From the NCBI GenBank assembly GCA_038120095.1, contig JAYOKZ010000014.1, positions 7,706 to 71,705 of the forward strand: DNA of 64,000 nt, written 5' to 3'. The position numbers and the translations under genes are program-made. The stretch is from UBA2589 sp038120095 (GTDB lineage Bacteria > Gemmatimonadota > Gemmatimonadetes > Longimicrobiales > Gaopeijiaceae). The first letter of the stretch is position 1. Each line of letters starts with the position of its first letter. This document shows, in pieces, positions 33,258 to 42,810 of the stretch. The notes beneath the pieces were generated by a model. That model made no database searches, had not been told where the DNA came from, and saw only the letters and a program-made list of their open reading frames with translations.

Positions 33258-34541
33258 ATGCCTACCAAAATCCATATGGAAGCTCTCTCCCCTACGATGG
33301 AGGAGGGACAACTCGTTCAGTGGCTCAAGGCCGAAGGTGACACCATCGCCAGTGGCGATGTCCTGGCCGAGATCGAAACCGACAAGGCGACCATGGAACT
33401 GGTCGCGCGCGGTGACGGCGTTCTGCGCAAGATCTTCCTCGCTGCCGGTGGCACGGCCGCCGTGGGTGCCGTGATCGGCGTCATTGCCGGCGAGGACGAA
33501 GACATCTCGGGCATCGAAGGTGCTTCCTCAGGGGCTACGGCACCCGCGGCGGCTCAGGAAGCGCCAGCTCCCGTGCCGGAACCGGTGGCTGAGGCCGCTC
33601 CGGCCGCTGCGGCGGGTCCCGCCGCGCCCGCAGTCCCGTCGGCGCCCTCGACCGGCTCGTCGCCGACGGATGGCGGCCGAGTGAAGGCGTCGCCCCTCGC
33701 CCGCCGTCTGGCTGCGGAGCTGGGTGTCGACCTCGCGCAGGTTTCGGGATCGGGACCGGGTGGCCGGGTCGTGAAGCGGGATGTCGAAACGGCCAGGGCT
33801 GCGGGTGTCTCCGACCCGGCGCCTTCCGTGGCGGCGTGGACACCGGATGAAGCTGAGTACGAGGACGTTCAGACCTCGCAGATGCGGAAGACCATTGCGA
33901 AACGTCTGGTCACTTCGATCGGGCCTGTTCCGACGTTCTATCTGACCGTCGACGTGGACATGGCTCGTGTCATCGAAGCCCGCAAGAGCATCAACGCCAT
34001 GCTCGAGCGGGACGGGGTCAAGGTCTCGATCAACGACATCGTCCTCAAGGCTGTAGCAGGGGCGCTCAAGGCTCACCCGAACTGCAATGCCCAATGGCAC
34101 GACGGCTTCATCCGTCGGTTCAACGCAGTGCACATCGGGGTCGCGGTCGCCGTCGAGGATGGTCTGATCACCCCGGTCGTCAAGCACGCGCACCTCAAGG
34201 GAATCGCTCAGATCGGATCCGAGGTGAAGGAGCTTGCGGGCCGGGCCCGCGATAAGAAGCTGCTGCCTGAGGAGTACACCGGCGCAACGTTCTCGGTCTC
34301 GAACCTCGGCATGTTCGGGATCCATGAGTTCACGGCCATCATCAATCCCCCTGAGGCCGGGATCCTCGCAGTGGGTGGGATCGAGGAGACGCCTGTGGTC
34401 GTCGGTGGCGAGGTCGTGGTGCGACCGCGGATGCGTGTGACGATGAGCTGTGACCACCGGGTGATCGATGGAGCTCAGGGGTCCCGCTTCCTGCAGACGC
34501 TCAAGGGCATGCTGGAGGAACCCACCGCGATCCTGCTGTAA
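33258..34541 (+). CDS. pdhC: Dihydrolipoamide acetyltransferase (E2)
   Basis: The core of the pyruvate dehydrogenase complex, which moves the acetyl group from E1 to CoA. The 427 residues have one N-terminal lipoyl domain with the lipoylated Lys43 in EIETDKATMELV, then an Ala/Pro-rich flexible linker (about residues 95-140). An E1/E3-binding domain follows (VKASPLARRLAAELGVDL, ending GSGPGGRVVKRDVE). Last comes the catalytic domain with MSCDHRVIDGA near residue 400 (the His and Asp of the active site). It follows pdhB by 2 nt. Confidence 0.95.
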   Translation: MPTKIHMEALSPTMEEGQLVQWLKAEGDTIASGDVLAEIETDKATMELVARGDGVLRKIFLAAGGTAAVGAVIGVIAGEDEDISGIEGASSGATAPAAAQEAPAPVPEPVAEAAPAAAAGPAAPAVPSAPSTGSSPTDGGRVKASPLARRLAAELGVDLAQVSGSGPGGRVVKRDVETARAAGVSDPAPSVAAWTPDEAEYEDVQTSQMRKTIAKRLVTSIGPVPTFYLTVDVDMARVIEARKSINAMLERDGVKVSINDIVLKAVAGALKAHPNCNAQWHDGFIRRFNAVHIGVAVAVEDGLITPVVKHAHLKGIAQIGSEVKELAGRARDKKLLPEEYTGATFSVSNLGMFGIHEFTAIINPPEAGILAVGGIEETPVVVGGEVVVRPRMRVTMSCDHRVIDGAQGSRFLQTLKGMLEEPTAILL

Positions 34542-34550
34542 GCCGAAGTC

Positions 34551-34567
34551 GAGGGGACAACCCTCGG
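34551..34567 (+). terminator. Short hairpin after the pdh operon
   Basis: CGAGGG (34551-34556) and CCCTCG (34562-34567) pair perfectly around a GACAA loop, 9 nt after the E2 stop codon. No T-run follows, so it may be an mRNA-stabilising hairpin or a weak terminator rather than an intrinsic one. Confidence 0.3.
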
Positions 34568-34688
34568 GGTCGACTCGTCGTCGTGAGAGGCACGGTTGCA
34601 CCGGCAAAAGCTTTCCTGCCCGTGCGATCGACCGTATTTGAGAGGGATGCGGTTCTTCGCTCACACCGAACGCCCCGAGGGGATCCGG

Positions 34689-36407
34689 ATGACAACCCCG
34701 ACTCGCACGGCTCTGCTGGCCTGCTGTCTTGTGTTCGCCGCGTCCTGCGCGCAGGAAGACACTTCTCCGGATGTCGTGCTGGTCGGCGGGCCGATCGTCT
34801 CTCCCGGGTCCATCTGGATGTCGGGAGCCGAACCCGATCCCGAAACTCCTGACGCGATCGCGATCAAGGATGGCAGGGTGTTGGCGGTAGGACGTTCGGA
34901 CGAGGTGCGCCGCATGGCGGGGGCTGGAACGCGGGTCGTCGAGCTGGCGGGCCGGACGGTCCTTCCGGGGCTTACGGACAATCATCTTCACTCCATCGGT
35001 GGCGGGGAAGGCGTTGACCTCTCGGGAACGCGCACCCTCGAGGACGTGGCTGGCGCTCTCGCCGAGCGGGCCTCCGAGGTTGAGCCGGGAGACGTCGTCG
35101 TCACGAACTCGGACTGGCACGAAGGACAGCTCCTGGAGCAGAGGCTTCCCTACCGGGATGATCTCGACCGGGCAGTTCCCGATCATCCGGTGGTCGTGGT
35201 GCGTGGAGGGCACGAGTACATTCTCAACAGCGCCGCCCTGGAGCGGTGGGGCATCGACGAGAGCACCCCTGACGTTCCGGGTGGGCGCATCGGGCGTTAC
35301 GAGGATGGTCGCCTGAACGGGGAGCTCGTCGATCGAGCGAAGGACTACGTGTCGCTGCCTGCTCGTGGCGAGATCTTCGAGGAGGACGTTCTCTCGGGGC
35401 TCGAAGCGCAGTACGTGACCCTGAACCGGCGAGGTGTAACCAGCGTCCGACATCCGGGCGGTGCGCTCGACCAGCTGGAGCGCATCGAGCGGCTGGAAGC
35501 GGAGGGGCGGCTGAGCATGCGGGTCGACTTCCTGTTCCGAGCGCCCCGCTCCGCCTCTCCGGAAGCGGTAGCCGAGGCGATTGCATTCTGGCCTGAGCCG
35601 CCTACGAAGGAGGAGTCCGCAGCGTCTGCGGCAAACAGTCTCGTGCGCCTCGGTGGGGTGAAGCTCGGTGTCGACGGTGGCTTCGAGGGGGGGCTGATGC
35701 GGGATCCGTACGAGGAGCCCTGGGGCGAGGGTGGGACGTTCTACGGCCTGCAGACGGTTCCGAGAGAGGCCTTCTTCGAATCGGTGCGCCTCCTCGGAGA
35801 GGCTGGATGGAGGGTCGCCACGCACGCGGTTGGAGATGCGGCGATCGATCTCGTGCTGGACGCGTACGATGAGTTCGACCGGTCATCTGCGCTGGATGGT
35901 GAACGCTGGGTAATCGAACATGGTTTCATCCCGCGGCCGGACCAGTTCGAGCGCATGCTCCGAATGGGACTTGCCGTGTCGGCTCAGGACCATCTCTATC
36001 TCGCCGCGCCCAGCCTCGTGGCCTACTGGGGCGAGGAGCGTGCTGGGTGGACCACGCCACTTCGTGCCTATCTGGATGCCGGCATTCCCATTTCTCTCGG
36101 GTCCGACGCGCCGGTGGTGCCGTATGATCCCTGGTGGGTGCTCCACCACTTCACGACGCGTGGGACCATCAGCGCCGGTGTCGTGGGCGAGGATCAGCGG
36201 GTCTCACGCATCGAAGCACTTGGGGCGATGACAGCAGGGTATGCGTGGTTGACCTTCAGCGAGGACGAGCGCGGCACGCTCGACGTAGGTAAGCACGCCG
36301 ATCTGATCGTGACGGCTTCGAATTTCCTCTCCTGTCCGGACCCGTGCCTGGAGACGATGGAGGTCGACCTCACGATGATGGGCGGGCGGATCGTCTGGGA
36401 ACGCTAG
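34689..36407 (+). CDS. Amidohydrolase-family lipoprotein (YtcJ-like)
   Basis: The 572-residue protein begins with a lipoprotein signal (ALLACCLVFAASCAQE) and so probably acts outside the cytoplasm, unlike most amidohydrolases. The fold signs are VLPGLTDNHLHS (first metal-binding HxH), GGVKLGVDGGFEGG, THAVGDAAID (His), EHGFIP (His), and LGSDAPVVPYDPW (the late Asp). These match amidohydrolase_3 proteins. The substrate is unknown, with N-substituted formamide- or amide-type compounds typical. ATG 34689 has GAGGGG 6 nt upstream. It lies between the pdh operon and an S9 peptidase. Confidence 0.85.
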   Translation: MTTPTRTALLACCLVFAASCAQEDTSPDVVLVGGPIVSPGSIWMSGAEPDPETPDAIAIKDGRVLAVGRSDEVRRMAGAGTRVVELAGRTVLPGLTDNHLHSIGGGEGVDLSGTRTLEDVAGALAERASEVEPGDVVVTNSDWHEGQLLEQRLPYRDDLDRAVPDHPVVVVRGGHEYILNSAALERWGIDESTPDVPGGRIGRYEDGRLNGELVDRAKDYVSLPARGEIFEEDVLSGLEAQYVTLNRRGVTSVRHPGGALDQLERIERLEAEGRLSMRVDFLFRAPRSASPEAVAEAIAFWPEPPTKEESAASAANSLVRLGGVKLGVDGGFEGGLMRDPYEEPWGEGGTFYGLQTVPREAFFESVRLLGEAGWRVATHAVGDAAIDLVLDAYDEFDRSSALDGERWVIEHGFIPRPDQFERMLRMGLAVSAQDHLYLAAPSLVAYWGEERAGWTTPLRAYLDAGIPISLGSDAPVVPYDPWWVLHHFTTRGTISAGVVGEDQRVSRIEALGAMTAGYAWLTFSEDERGTLDVGKHADLIVTASNFLSCPDPCLETMEVDLTMMGGRIVWER

Positions 36408-36524
36408 TCCCCGGTCGGGTGCCCCAAACCCACGCGCGAGAGTCTGACGTAGCGTGCCTCCGACCCGTCGAGTACGCTTCCGACCTGGTCGCAACGTGAA
36501 TGAACCGCAGCATGAGGTGCCGTG

Positions 36525-38573
36525 ATGTCCACTAGTTCCCTTGTCGTCCGCCTCTGTGCGATGGCCCTGATTGCCACTACCGCAGTCGTCGGTGTGCCGT
36601 CTGTCGCCGTCGCGCAGGACTCGTCCATGCGCACGATCGACCTCGAGATGTATCTCGATCTCGAGAGCGTATCCAATCCCCAGATCTCACCGGATGGTGC
36701 GGAGATCGTGTACACGCGGGGATGGGTCGACAAGATGAACGATCGACGGGAGTCGTCGATCTGGATCATGAATGGGGATGGTTCGAGGAACCGTTTTCTC
36801 GTGGATGGGTCTGCGCCCATCTGGTCACCGGATGGAACCCGGATCGCGTACACGGCCCCGGGCGAGCCGACAGGTACCCAGATCTTCGTGCGCTGGATGG
36901 ATGACGAGGGGGCGACGAGCCAGATCACGCGGCTGGAGTCGAGTCCGGCCGGGATCCGCTGGTCACCCGATGGTGAGCACCTTTCGTTTTCCATGGATGT
37001 CGATGCCGAGCCGGCGTTCATGGTGAACCCTCCCGGCCGTCCGGACGGCGCGACATGGGTCGACGCCCCCCGGGTGGTGACTCGGGCCGATTACCGTCAG
37101 GACCGGGTAGGGTTCGTGGACGGTGCGTGGCGGCATGTGTTCGTGGTGCCCGCCGAAGGCGGTACGGCGCGTCAGCTCACGGACGGTGAGTGGAACCACT
37201 CGACGGGGGAGTGGACGGCCGATGGCGAGGAGCTCGTGTTCTCGTCCTTGCGCACCGCGGACGCCGAGCTCGCGTGGAGGCAGTCGGAAGTGTATGCCGT
37301 CAACGTGACCTCGGGAGCGATTCGCCAGCTTACGGTGCGCAGTGGTCAGGATTACGCTCCGCTCCCGTCGCCCGCCGGTAATCTGATTGCGTATCGGGGC
37401 AGCGACTGGCATGACGACACGTACCGAAACGCCGGCATCTACGTCATGGAGCGCGACGGCTCGAATCCGCGCCTGATTTCAGGCGACTTCGACCGTTCGA
37501 TCAACAGCATGCACTGGGCCCACGACGGGCGTGGCCTGTACCTGAATGTGAGCGCTGAGGGGGCGAGAAACCTCTACTTCGTATCGGTGAACGGTGGCGT
37601 CGAGGCGGTTTCCGAGGGTGACCACATGCTCGCGCTGAGCTCGTTCACCGCGGGCGGGCGGGCCGTCGGGACCTTCACGAGCCCACACGTGCCCACTGAC
37701 GTCGTGGCGTTCGACCTGAACGATGCCGGGACCCGGACGCAGCTCACTCGAGTGAACGATGACGTTCTGGGTGGCGTCACCCTGGGTGACGTCGAGGAGA
37801 TCTGGTATACGTCCGTCGAGGATTTCGAAATTCAAGGGTGGATCATTCACCCGCCCGACTTCGATCCGACCAGGAAGTACCCCCTCATGCTGTCCATTCA
37901 CGGTGGGCCGCATGGTATGTACAACGTGGGCTTCAATTTCGGTTGGCAGGAGCATGCTGCGAACGGGTACGTAGTTCTGTACACGAATCCGCGAGGCAGC
38001 TCCGGGTATGGGAGTGCCTTCGGGAACTCGATCAAGCGGGCCTACCCGGGCAAGGACTTCGACGATCTGATGGCGGGCGTCGACCTCGTCGTGGAGCGCG
38101 GATATATCGACGAGGAGAACATGTTCGTCTACGGCTGCTCCGGGGGAGGTGTGCTGACGTCCTGGGTCGTCGGGCACACCGATCGTTTCGCGGCTGCGTC
38201 GGCGAACTGCCCGGTCACCAACTGGCTCTCGTTCGTGGGGACGACCGACGGGATCGGGTGGTATCGGAACTTCGACAACTTCCCGTGGGATGATCCGAGT
38301 GAACATCTTCGCCGCTCGCCCCTCATGTACGTGGGGAATGTGACGACACCGACGATGCTGATGACCGGGGTGAACGACCTGCGCACGCCCATGCCGCAGA
38401 CGGAAGAGTATTACGCGGCGCTCAAGGTGATGGGCGTTGAAACGGCGATGATCCGATTCAACAACGAGTGGCATGGAACCTCGAGCACGCCGTCGAACTT
38501 CCTTCGCACACAGCTTTTCCTGCGTGAGTGGTTTGAGATGCACTCACGGGGGAGGCCGGTAACGCAGGAGTGA
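36525..38573 (+). CDS. Secreted S9-family prolyl-oligopeptidase-like peptidase
   Basis: The 682-residue protein has a signal peptide (LCAMALIATTAVVGVPSVAVAQ with cleavage after AQ) and a seven-bladed beta-propeller. Propeller repeats include NPQISPDGAEIVYTR and IRWSPDGEHLSF. A C-terminal alpha/beta-hydrolase domain follows. The triad reads Ser539 in GCSGGG, Asp618 in GVNDLRTP and His650 in NEWHG, with LSIHGGPHG forming the oxyanion region. The active-site serine motif is GCSGG rather than the more common GGSYGG. ATG 36525 has GAGG 7 nt upstream, and GTG 36522 is adjacent. It probably takes part in external peptide use. Confidence 0.9.
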   Translation: MSTSSLVVRLCAMALIATTAVVGVPSVAVAQDSSMRTIDLEMYLDLESVSNPQISPDGAEIVYTRGWVDKMNDRRESSIWIMNGDGSRNRFLVDGSAPIWSPDGTRIAYTAPGEPTGTQIFVRWMDDEGATSQITRLESSPAGIRWSPDGEHLSFSMDVDAEPAFMVNPPGRPDGATWVDAPRVVTRADYRQDRVGFVDGAWRHVFVVPAEGGTARQLTDGEWNHSTGEWTADGEELVFSSLRTADAELAWRQSEVYAVNVTSGAIRQLTVRSGQDYAPLPSPAGNLIAYRGSDWHDDTYRNAGIYVMERDGSNPRLISGDFDRSINSMHWAHDGRGLYLNVSAEGARNLYFVSVNGGVEAVSEGDHMLALSSFTAGGRAVGTFTSPHVPTDVVAFDLNDAGTRTQLTRVNDDVLGGVTLGDVEEIWYTSVEDFEIQGWIIHPPDFDPTRKYPLMLSIHGGPHGMYNVGFNFGWQEHAANGYVVLYTNPRGSSGYGSAFGNSIKRAYPGKDFDDLMAGVDLVVERGYIDEENMFVYGCSGGGVLTSWVVGHTDRFAAASANCPVTNWLSFVGTTDGIGWYRNFDNFPWDDPSEHLRRSPLMYVGNVTTPTMLMTGVNDLRTPMPQTEEYYAALKVMGVETAMIRFNNEWHGTSSTPSNFLRTQLFLREWFEMHSRGRPVTQE

Positions 38574-38861
38574 CGCTACAGCCGTCCTCGGCATTCAGGA
38601 TATGCCTTTCGGTACGGCGTGTACGGCGGACAATTCCGGTACGATCATGTCGCGGTCCGGTCTGTTCCACGCCGGATCGCGTTGACGGGTGGCGAGACAT
38701 CTGACGTGCCCCCGTCAATCTTCGTCCGTTGGCCGAAGCCACGGTGCGAATCGACCCGGTCCCGTCTTTACCGATTCTCGGCGCTCGTCTACCTTCGAAG
38801 TCTTGAAATTCCGTGAAAACCAAGGGTTCCCGCGGGAATCTGTCCATACGGAGAGGCCTGA

Positions 38862-40265
38862 GTGGCTGACACCAAATCCTTCGATCTGATCGTTATCGGA
38901 AGTGGCCCGGGCGGCTACGTGGCCGCGATTCGCGCGGCGCAACTCGGAATGAACGTTGCCTGCGTGGAGGATCAGGATCTCGGGGGGGTCTGTCTGAACA
39001 TCGGATGCATCCCCACGAAGGCGATGCTTACGAGTGCGCTGCTTGCGAACGAGATGAAGCAGGCCGAGCAGCACGGCATCATGGCCAAGGACGTCACGTT
39101 CGATCTGGGGCCCGCTCAGGAGCGGAGTCGCAGGGTCGTGAAGCAGATGACGAGCGGGATCGGTCATCTGTTCAAGAAGAACAAGATCACACACATCGAT
39201 GGCTTCGGGCGGCTGGCTGGTCCCGGAAAGGTGGACGTCCAGAAGGATGGGGCGACCACGTCCTACGCGGCTCAGCACGTGGTCATTGCAACGGGTTCAC
39301 GGCCCCGTGATCTGCCCGTCCTCAAGATCGACGAGGACCGGATCTGGTCGTCGACGGGCGCTCTGATGCAGACGCAGGCTCCCGGATCGCTCTTCATCGT
39401 CGGCGCGGGCGCCATCGGCATGGAGTTCGCGGACGTTTACGAGTCTTTCGGTACGAAGGTGACGATCGTCGAGGCGATGGACCACATCCTCCCGCTCGAA
39501 GATGCGGAAGTCTCGAAGTTCATGGAGCGCACCTACAAGAAGCGCGGAATGGACATTCATACCGGGGCCTTCTTCCAGAGCGCCGAGATCAAACCTGACG
39601 GCGTGACGGTGACCTTCAAGGACAAGAAGGGCGAACTGCAGACCGTTGAGGTCGATTACGTTCTGTCGGCTGTGGGACGGGTCCCGAATTCCGAGAACCT
39701 CGGTCTGGACGAGGCTGGCGTGAAGGTGGACGACCGTGGGTTCATCGTGGTTGATGAGCAACTCCGGACCAGCGTGCCGGGCGTCTACGCGATTGGGGAT
39801 GTGGCTGGAAATCAGCTTCTGGCCCACAAAGCGTCCCATGAGGGCATCGTCTGTGTCGAACACATTGCCGGTCAGGGGCACGGCACCGTCGACTATTCCA
39901 ATGTCCCGAACTGCACCTACTGTCACCCTGAGGTCGCCTCAGTCGGGCTTACGGAGGCTCAGGCGAAAGAGGCCGGGCACGACATCGAGGTCGGCAAGTT
40001 TCCGTGGGTCGGGATTGGTCGGGCTGTCGCGTCAGGTCACTCGGACGGGTTTGTGAAAATCATCCGGGACACCCAGTATTCAGAAATTCTGGGCGCCCAC
40101 ATCGTAGGGCCGCACGCGACTGAGCTCATCGCCGAGTTCGTCGTCGGGCGGCATCTGGAGGCGACCGTCGAAGAAATGGAAAAGGCGATGCACCCGCATC
40201 CTACCCTCTCGGAGGGCGTCTCGGAGGGAGCATTGGCTGCGCTCGGTAGGCCCATCCATATCTAG
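38862..40265 (+). CDS. lpdA: Dihydrolipoamide dehydrogenase (E3)
   Basis: The flavoenzyme that reoxidises dihydrolipoyl groups with NAD+. The 467 residues have the FAD motif GSGPGGYVAAIRAAQLG, the redox disulfide Cys44-Cys49 in GGVCLNIGCIP, and the NAD fold IVGAGAIGMEFADVY. They also have YAIGDVAGNQLLAHKA and the C-terminal base motif HPHPTLSE. It starts with GTG. It lies 4.3 kb downstream of E2, separated by the amidohydrolase and S9 genes, and may serve both the pyruvate and other 2-oxoacid complexes. A MarR gene follows 9 nt later. Confidence 0.95.
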   Translation: MADTKSFDLIVIGSGPGGYVAAIRAAQLGMNVACVEDQDLGGVCLNIGCIPTKAMLTSALLANEMKQAEQHGIMAKDVTFDLGPAQERSRRVVKQMTSGIGHLFKKNKITHIDGFGRLAGPGKVDVQKDGATTSYAAQHVVIATGSRPRDLPVLKIDEDRIWSSTGALMQTQAPGSLFIVGAGAIGMEFADVYESFGTKVTIVEAMDHILPLEDAEVSKFMERTYKKRGMDIHTGAFFQSAEIKPDGVTVTFKDKKGELQTVEVDYVLSAVGRVPNSENLGLDEAGVKVDDRGFIVVDEQLRTSVPGVYAIGDVAGNQLLAHKASHEGIVCVEHIAGQGHGTVDYSNVPNCTYCHPEVASVGLTEAQAKEAGHDIEVGKFPWVGIGRAVASGHSDGFVKIIRDTQYSEILGAHIVGPHATELIAEFVVGRHLEATVEEMEKAMHPHPTLSEGVSEGALAALGRPIHI

Positions 40266-40274
40266 GGGAGCTTC

Positions 40275-40772
40275 ATGAGCCAGCTGGAAGCCACGCGATA
40301 CGCGCTGGACCGCCCTGCGGACCAGGCATGGACCGAGAACGAGGAGGTTGCCCTTCGCCTCTGGGTCACACTGAGCCGCTGCTACGCAACGTACGCCAAG
40401 GCGATCGCTTCCAAGGTTCAGGACTACGGGCTCACGGTGCCCCAGTTCGGGACACTGGAGGCGCTGTATCATCTGGGGCCGCTTTCACTTGGTGACCTTG
40501 CTGACAAGCTTCTCGTCACCGGTGGAAACGTGACCTACGTGATGGACCGGCTTGAGGATCAGGGTCTCGTCTACCGGTATCGACGTCCGGATGACCGGCG
40601 GGTGATTCTGGCCCGTTTGACGCCCGAGGGCCGGGAACTCGTCGCAGACGTTTTCCCGGGTCACGCTTCCTACATCGAGCACTTGTCGCGGCATTTGTCG
40701 CTCGATGAGCAGCGAGCACTGTCGGCCCTGCTCAAGACCCTCGGGAAAGAGATTCAGTCGAAGGACCTCTAG
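40275..40772 (+). CDS. MarR-family transcriptional regulator
   Basis: The 165-residue protein has the MarR winged-helix layout: an N-terminal dimerisation helix (LRLWVTLSRCYATYAKAIAS), a recognition region LSLGDLADKLLVTGGNVTYV, and then DRLEDQGLVYR. The wing is RRPDDRRVILARLTPEG, whose DxR pattern is diagnostic, and the C-terminal helices complete the dimer interface. GGGGAG precedes the ATG. Its place 9 nt after lpdA suggests co-transcription, perhaps with autoregulation or control of lpdA. The ligand is unknown. Confidence 0.9.
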   Translation: MSQLEATRYALDRPADQAWTENEEVALRLWVTLSRCYATYAKAIASKVQDYGLTVPQFGTLEALYHLGPLSLGDLADKLLVTGGNVTYVMDRLEDQGLVYRYRRPDDRRVILARLTPEGRELVADVFPGHASYIEHLSRHLSLDEQRALSALLKTLGKEIQSKDL

Positions 40773-40846
40773 AGGGTCGCTCGTTCGCACGGGGTATCGT
40801 CGACGGAGAGCCCGTGCGCGCGGCGAAGCGTATCTGACGAAGGGCG

Positions 40847-42076
40847 TCAGGCAGGTTGGGGCATGTCGATGTCCACTTCGATGTCCCGGATGCGCAGGAC
40901 CCGCAGGAGTGCCTCGCCGATCTTGTTGTTCGGAGTCGAGGCCCCCGCGGTGATCCCGAGGGTGAACGCGCCGGCAGGAAGCCAGTCCGTGTCCACGATC
41001 TCCGGGGCGCTCGGGTCGAGTTCCACTTTGTGGCGTATGGTTCCGGCTTCGACGTCGATACAACTCGCATCTTCCACATGGAAGGCCATCGTGTGCTGAC
41101 GGCACAGGTGAGCCAGGTGGTTGGTGTTCGAGGAGTTGTATCCACCGATGACAAGCATGATGTCCGGCGGGTCCTTCATCATCTCCGCCACCGCATCCTG
41201 CCGCTCCTGGGTCGCCGAGCAGATCGTACCGAAGGAACGGAAATGAGTGGACGCGTGCTCTTCCCCAAAGCGCTCGACCATCGCCTCATGGACCTTCCAG
41301 CCGATTTCGAGCGATTCATTCGCGAGCATTGTGGTCTGGTTGGCAACGCCTATGTGACTGAGGTCCACGTCCGGATCGAATCCTGAAGATGCCTTGTGCG
41401 CGAAATGCTCCATGAAGGCCTCGCGACTGAGGTGGCCGGCACGTTTCGCGATGTAGTCGAACAGGAGCTGACCTTCCTCCATGTTGCGAACGATGATGTA
41501 CTTGCCACCCTCGTGCTTGTTGACCTGAGAGGCTGTCGCACGCGACTCCTCGTGCGTGTACTTCCCGTGAATGACGGCGGTGAACCCTTCTTTCGCATAG
41601 TTCTCGACCCGCTTCCACACGTGAAGCACCGAGCCGCACGTGGTGTCGACCAGAATACAGCCGACCGCCTTCAACGTCTCGAAGTCGTGGAGGGTCACGC
41701 CGAACGCCGGCAGGATCACCACGTCCTCCGTCGTCAACTCGGAGAAATCGAACGTCCCGTGGGCATCAGGATAGATGAACGTGATCCCCATCTCCGTAAG
41801 GCGGTGGTTCACATGTGGATTGTGAATGATCTCGCCCACGAGGTGGATCCGCCGGTCCGGGAATTTGTGGACCGTCTCGTACGCATAGTCGACAGCGCGA
41901 TCCACGCCATAGCAGAAGCCGAACTCCTGAGCCAGGCGAACCGTCACGTCGCCGAACTCGTCCGTGTATCCCCGCGAACGGATTCGCTCGACGAGCGCCG
42001 ACTGATATTCGGCATCGATCAGGGGCCGGAGCTCTTTCTTGAGTCCGAAGCCTTTTCGGAAGTAAGTCTGCTCCAT
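40847..42076 (-). CDS. ispH: 4-hydroxy-3-methylbut-2-enyl diphosphate reductase, long form
   Basis: The [4Fe-4S] enzyme of the last methylerythritol-phosphate step, giving isopentenyl and dimethylallyl diphosphate. At 409 residues it is longer than the roughly 310-residue E. coli enzyme and resembles the cyanobacterial/plant type. It has an N-terminal extension (TYFRKGFGLKKELRPLID) before the first cluster motif FGFCYGVDRAV. The other cluster cysteines are in VDTTCGSVLH and TICSATQERQDA, and VIGGYNSSNTNHL is the substrate region. ATG 42076 is preferred over an extension of 15 residues. Its product chain feeds UppS. Confidence 0.92.
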   Translation of the reverse strand: MEQTYFRKGFGLKKELRPLIDAEYQSALVERIRSRGYTDEFGDVTVRLAQEFGFCYGVDRAVDYAYETVHKFPDRRIHLVGEIIHNPHVNHRLTEMGITFIYPDAHGTFDFSELTTEDVVILPAFGVTLHDFETLKAVGCILVDTTCGSVLHVWKRVENYAKEGFTAVIHGKYTHEESRATASQVNKHEGGKYIIVRNMEEGQLLFDYIAKRAGHLSREAFMEHFAHKASSGFDPDVDLSHIGVANQTTMLANESLEIGWKVHEAMVERFGEEHASTHFRSFGTICSATQERQDAVAEMMKDPPDIMLVIGGYNSSNTNHLAHLCRQHTMAFHVEDASCIDVEAGTIRHKVELDPSAPEIVDTDWLPAGAFTLGITAGASTPNNKIGEALLRVLRIRDIEVDIDMPQPA

Positions 42077-42198
42077 GAGCGGTGCGACAGGGTCGGGTGG
42101 CGAGCCGGTCCGGATCACCAACGTGACGAAGAGCCTTACACCGCCCCTCGCAGTGCGGTCCCGGAATCTATGACGCCCCCGAGGGGGTAGGGAGAACC

Positions 42199-42681
42199 AT
42201 GAACATTCTGGCCCGTCTGGCTCTGCTATTCGTCATCCTTCCCATCGTGGAGTTGATGCTTCTTATCGAGCTCGGTCGTCATGTCGGTGTGCTCCCCACC
42301 CTCGGTCTCGTCGTCCTGACCGGCGTGTCAGGTGCTTGGCTGGCCCGGGCGGAGGGACTGCGTGTGCTGTTCCAGTTCCAGACGGAAGTCGGGTCCGGGC
42401 GCCTCCCGGGTCAGGCACTGCTGGATGGCATCTCCGTTCTTGTCGGCGGGGCTTTCCTCCTCACACCCGGCGTGATCACCGACGTCATCGGCTTCTCGCT
42501 TCTCGTTCCGTGGACTCGCCACAGGCTCCAGCGACGGCTTCGCGCGAGCCTGGAGCGTCAGATTGAGACCGGGCATCTCCGTGTAGTGACGATGGACGGG
42601 TTTGGCGGCGGGTTCTCGGCCGGTACGCCGAGTGAGCCCCCTCTCGATCCGTCGAAGGGCATCGTGGTCGAGCCGGAGTAG
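42199..42681 (+). CDS. fxsA: FxsA-family membrane protein
   Basis: The 160-residue protein has an N-terminal hydrophobic region with FVILPIVELMLLIELGRHVG. This is followed by the GALLAxxG-type TGVSGAWLARAEGLRV and a later LTPGVITDVIGFSLLVP motif, all typical of FxsA. E. coli FxsA lifts phage exclusion when overproduced; its housekeeping role is not known. The hydrophilic C-terminus is long and ends in VVEPE. It is divergent from ispH. Confidence 0.88.
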   Translation: MNILARLALLFVILPIVELMLLIELGRHVGVLPTLGLVVLTGVSGAWLARAEGLRVLFQFQTEVGSGRLPGQALLDGISVLVGGAFLLTPGVITDVIGFSLLVPWTRHRLQRRLRASLERQIETGHLRVVTMDGFGGGFSAGTPSEPPLDPSKGIVVEPE

Positions 42682-42810
42682 CGATCACGCCGTTGGAAGG
42701 GTGAACGGACGACGCGCAGGGCGCAGATGAGGCGGGCCGTATCTCGGTGACACTCGGCTTCCCTCGCGACCGCATGCCCACCTCGGGCAGCATCCACTAG
42801 CTTTTCCGGC

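Noticed and set aside
33528..35825. A 765-codon open frame on the minus strand across pdhC and the amidohydrolase gene
   Set aside because: It runs antisense to two well-supported genes, has Arg/His/Asp-rich composition typical of a complementary frame in GC-rich DNA, and shows no family motif.
37479..38543. A 354-codon minus-strand frame
   Set aside because: It is antisense to the catalytic domain of the S9 peptidase, where the serine, aspartate and histidine are all in place.
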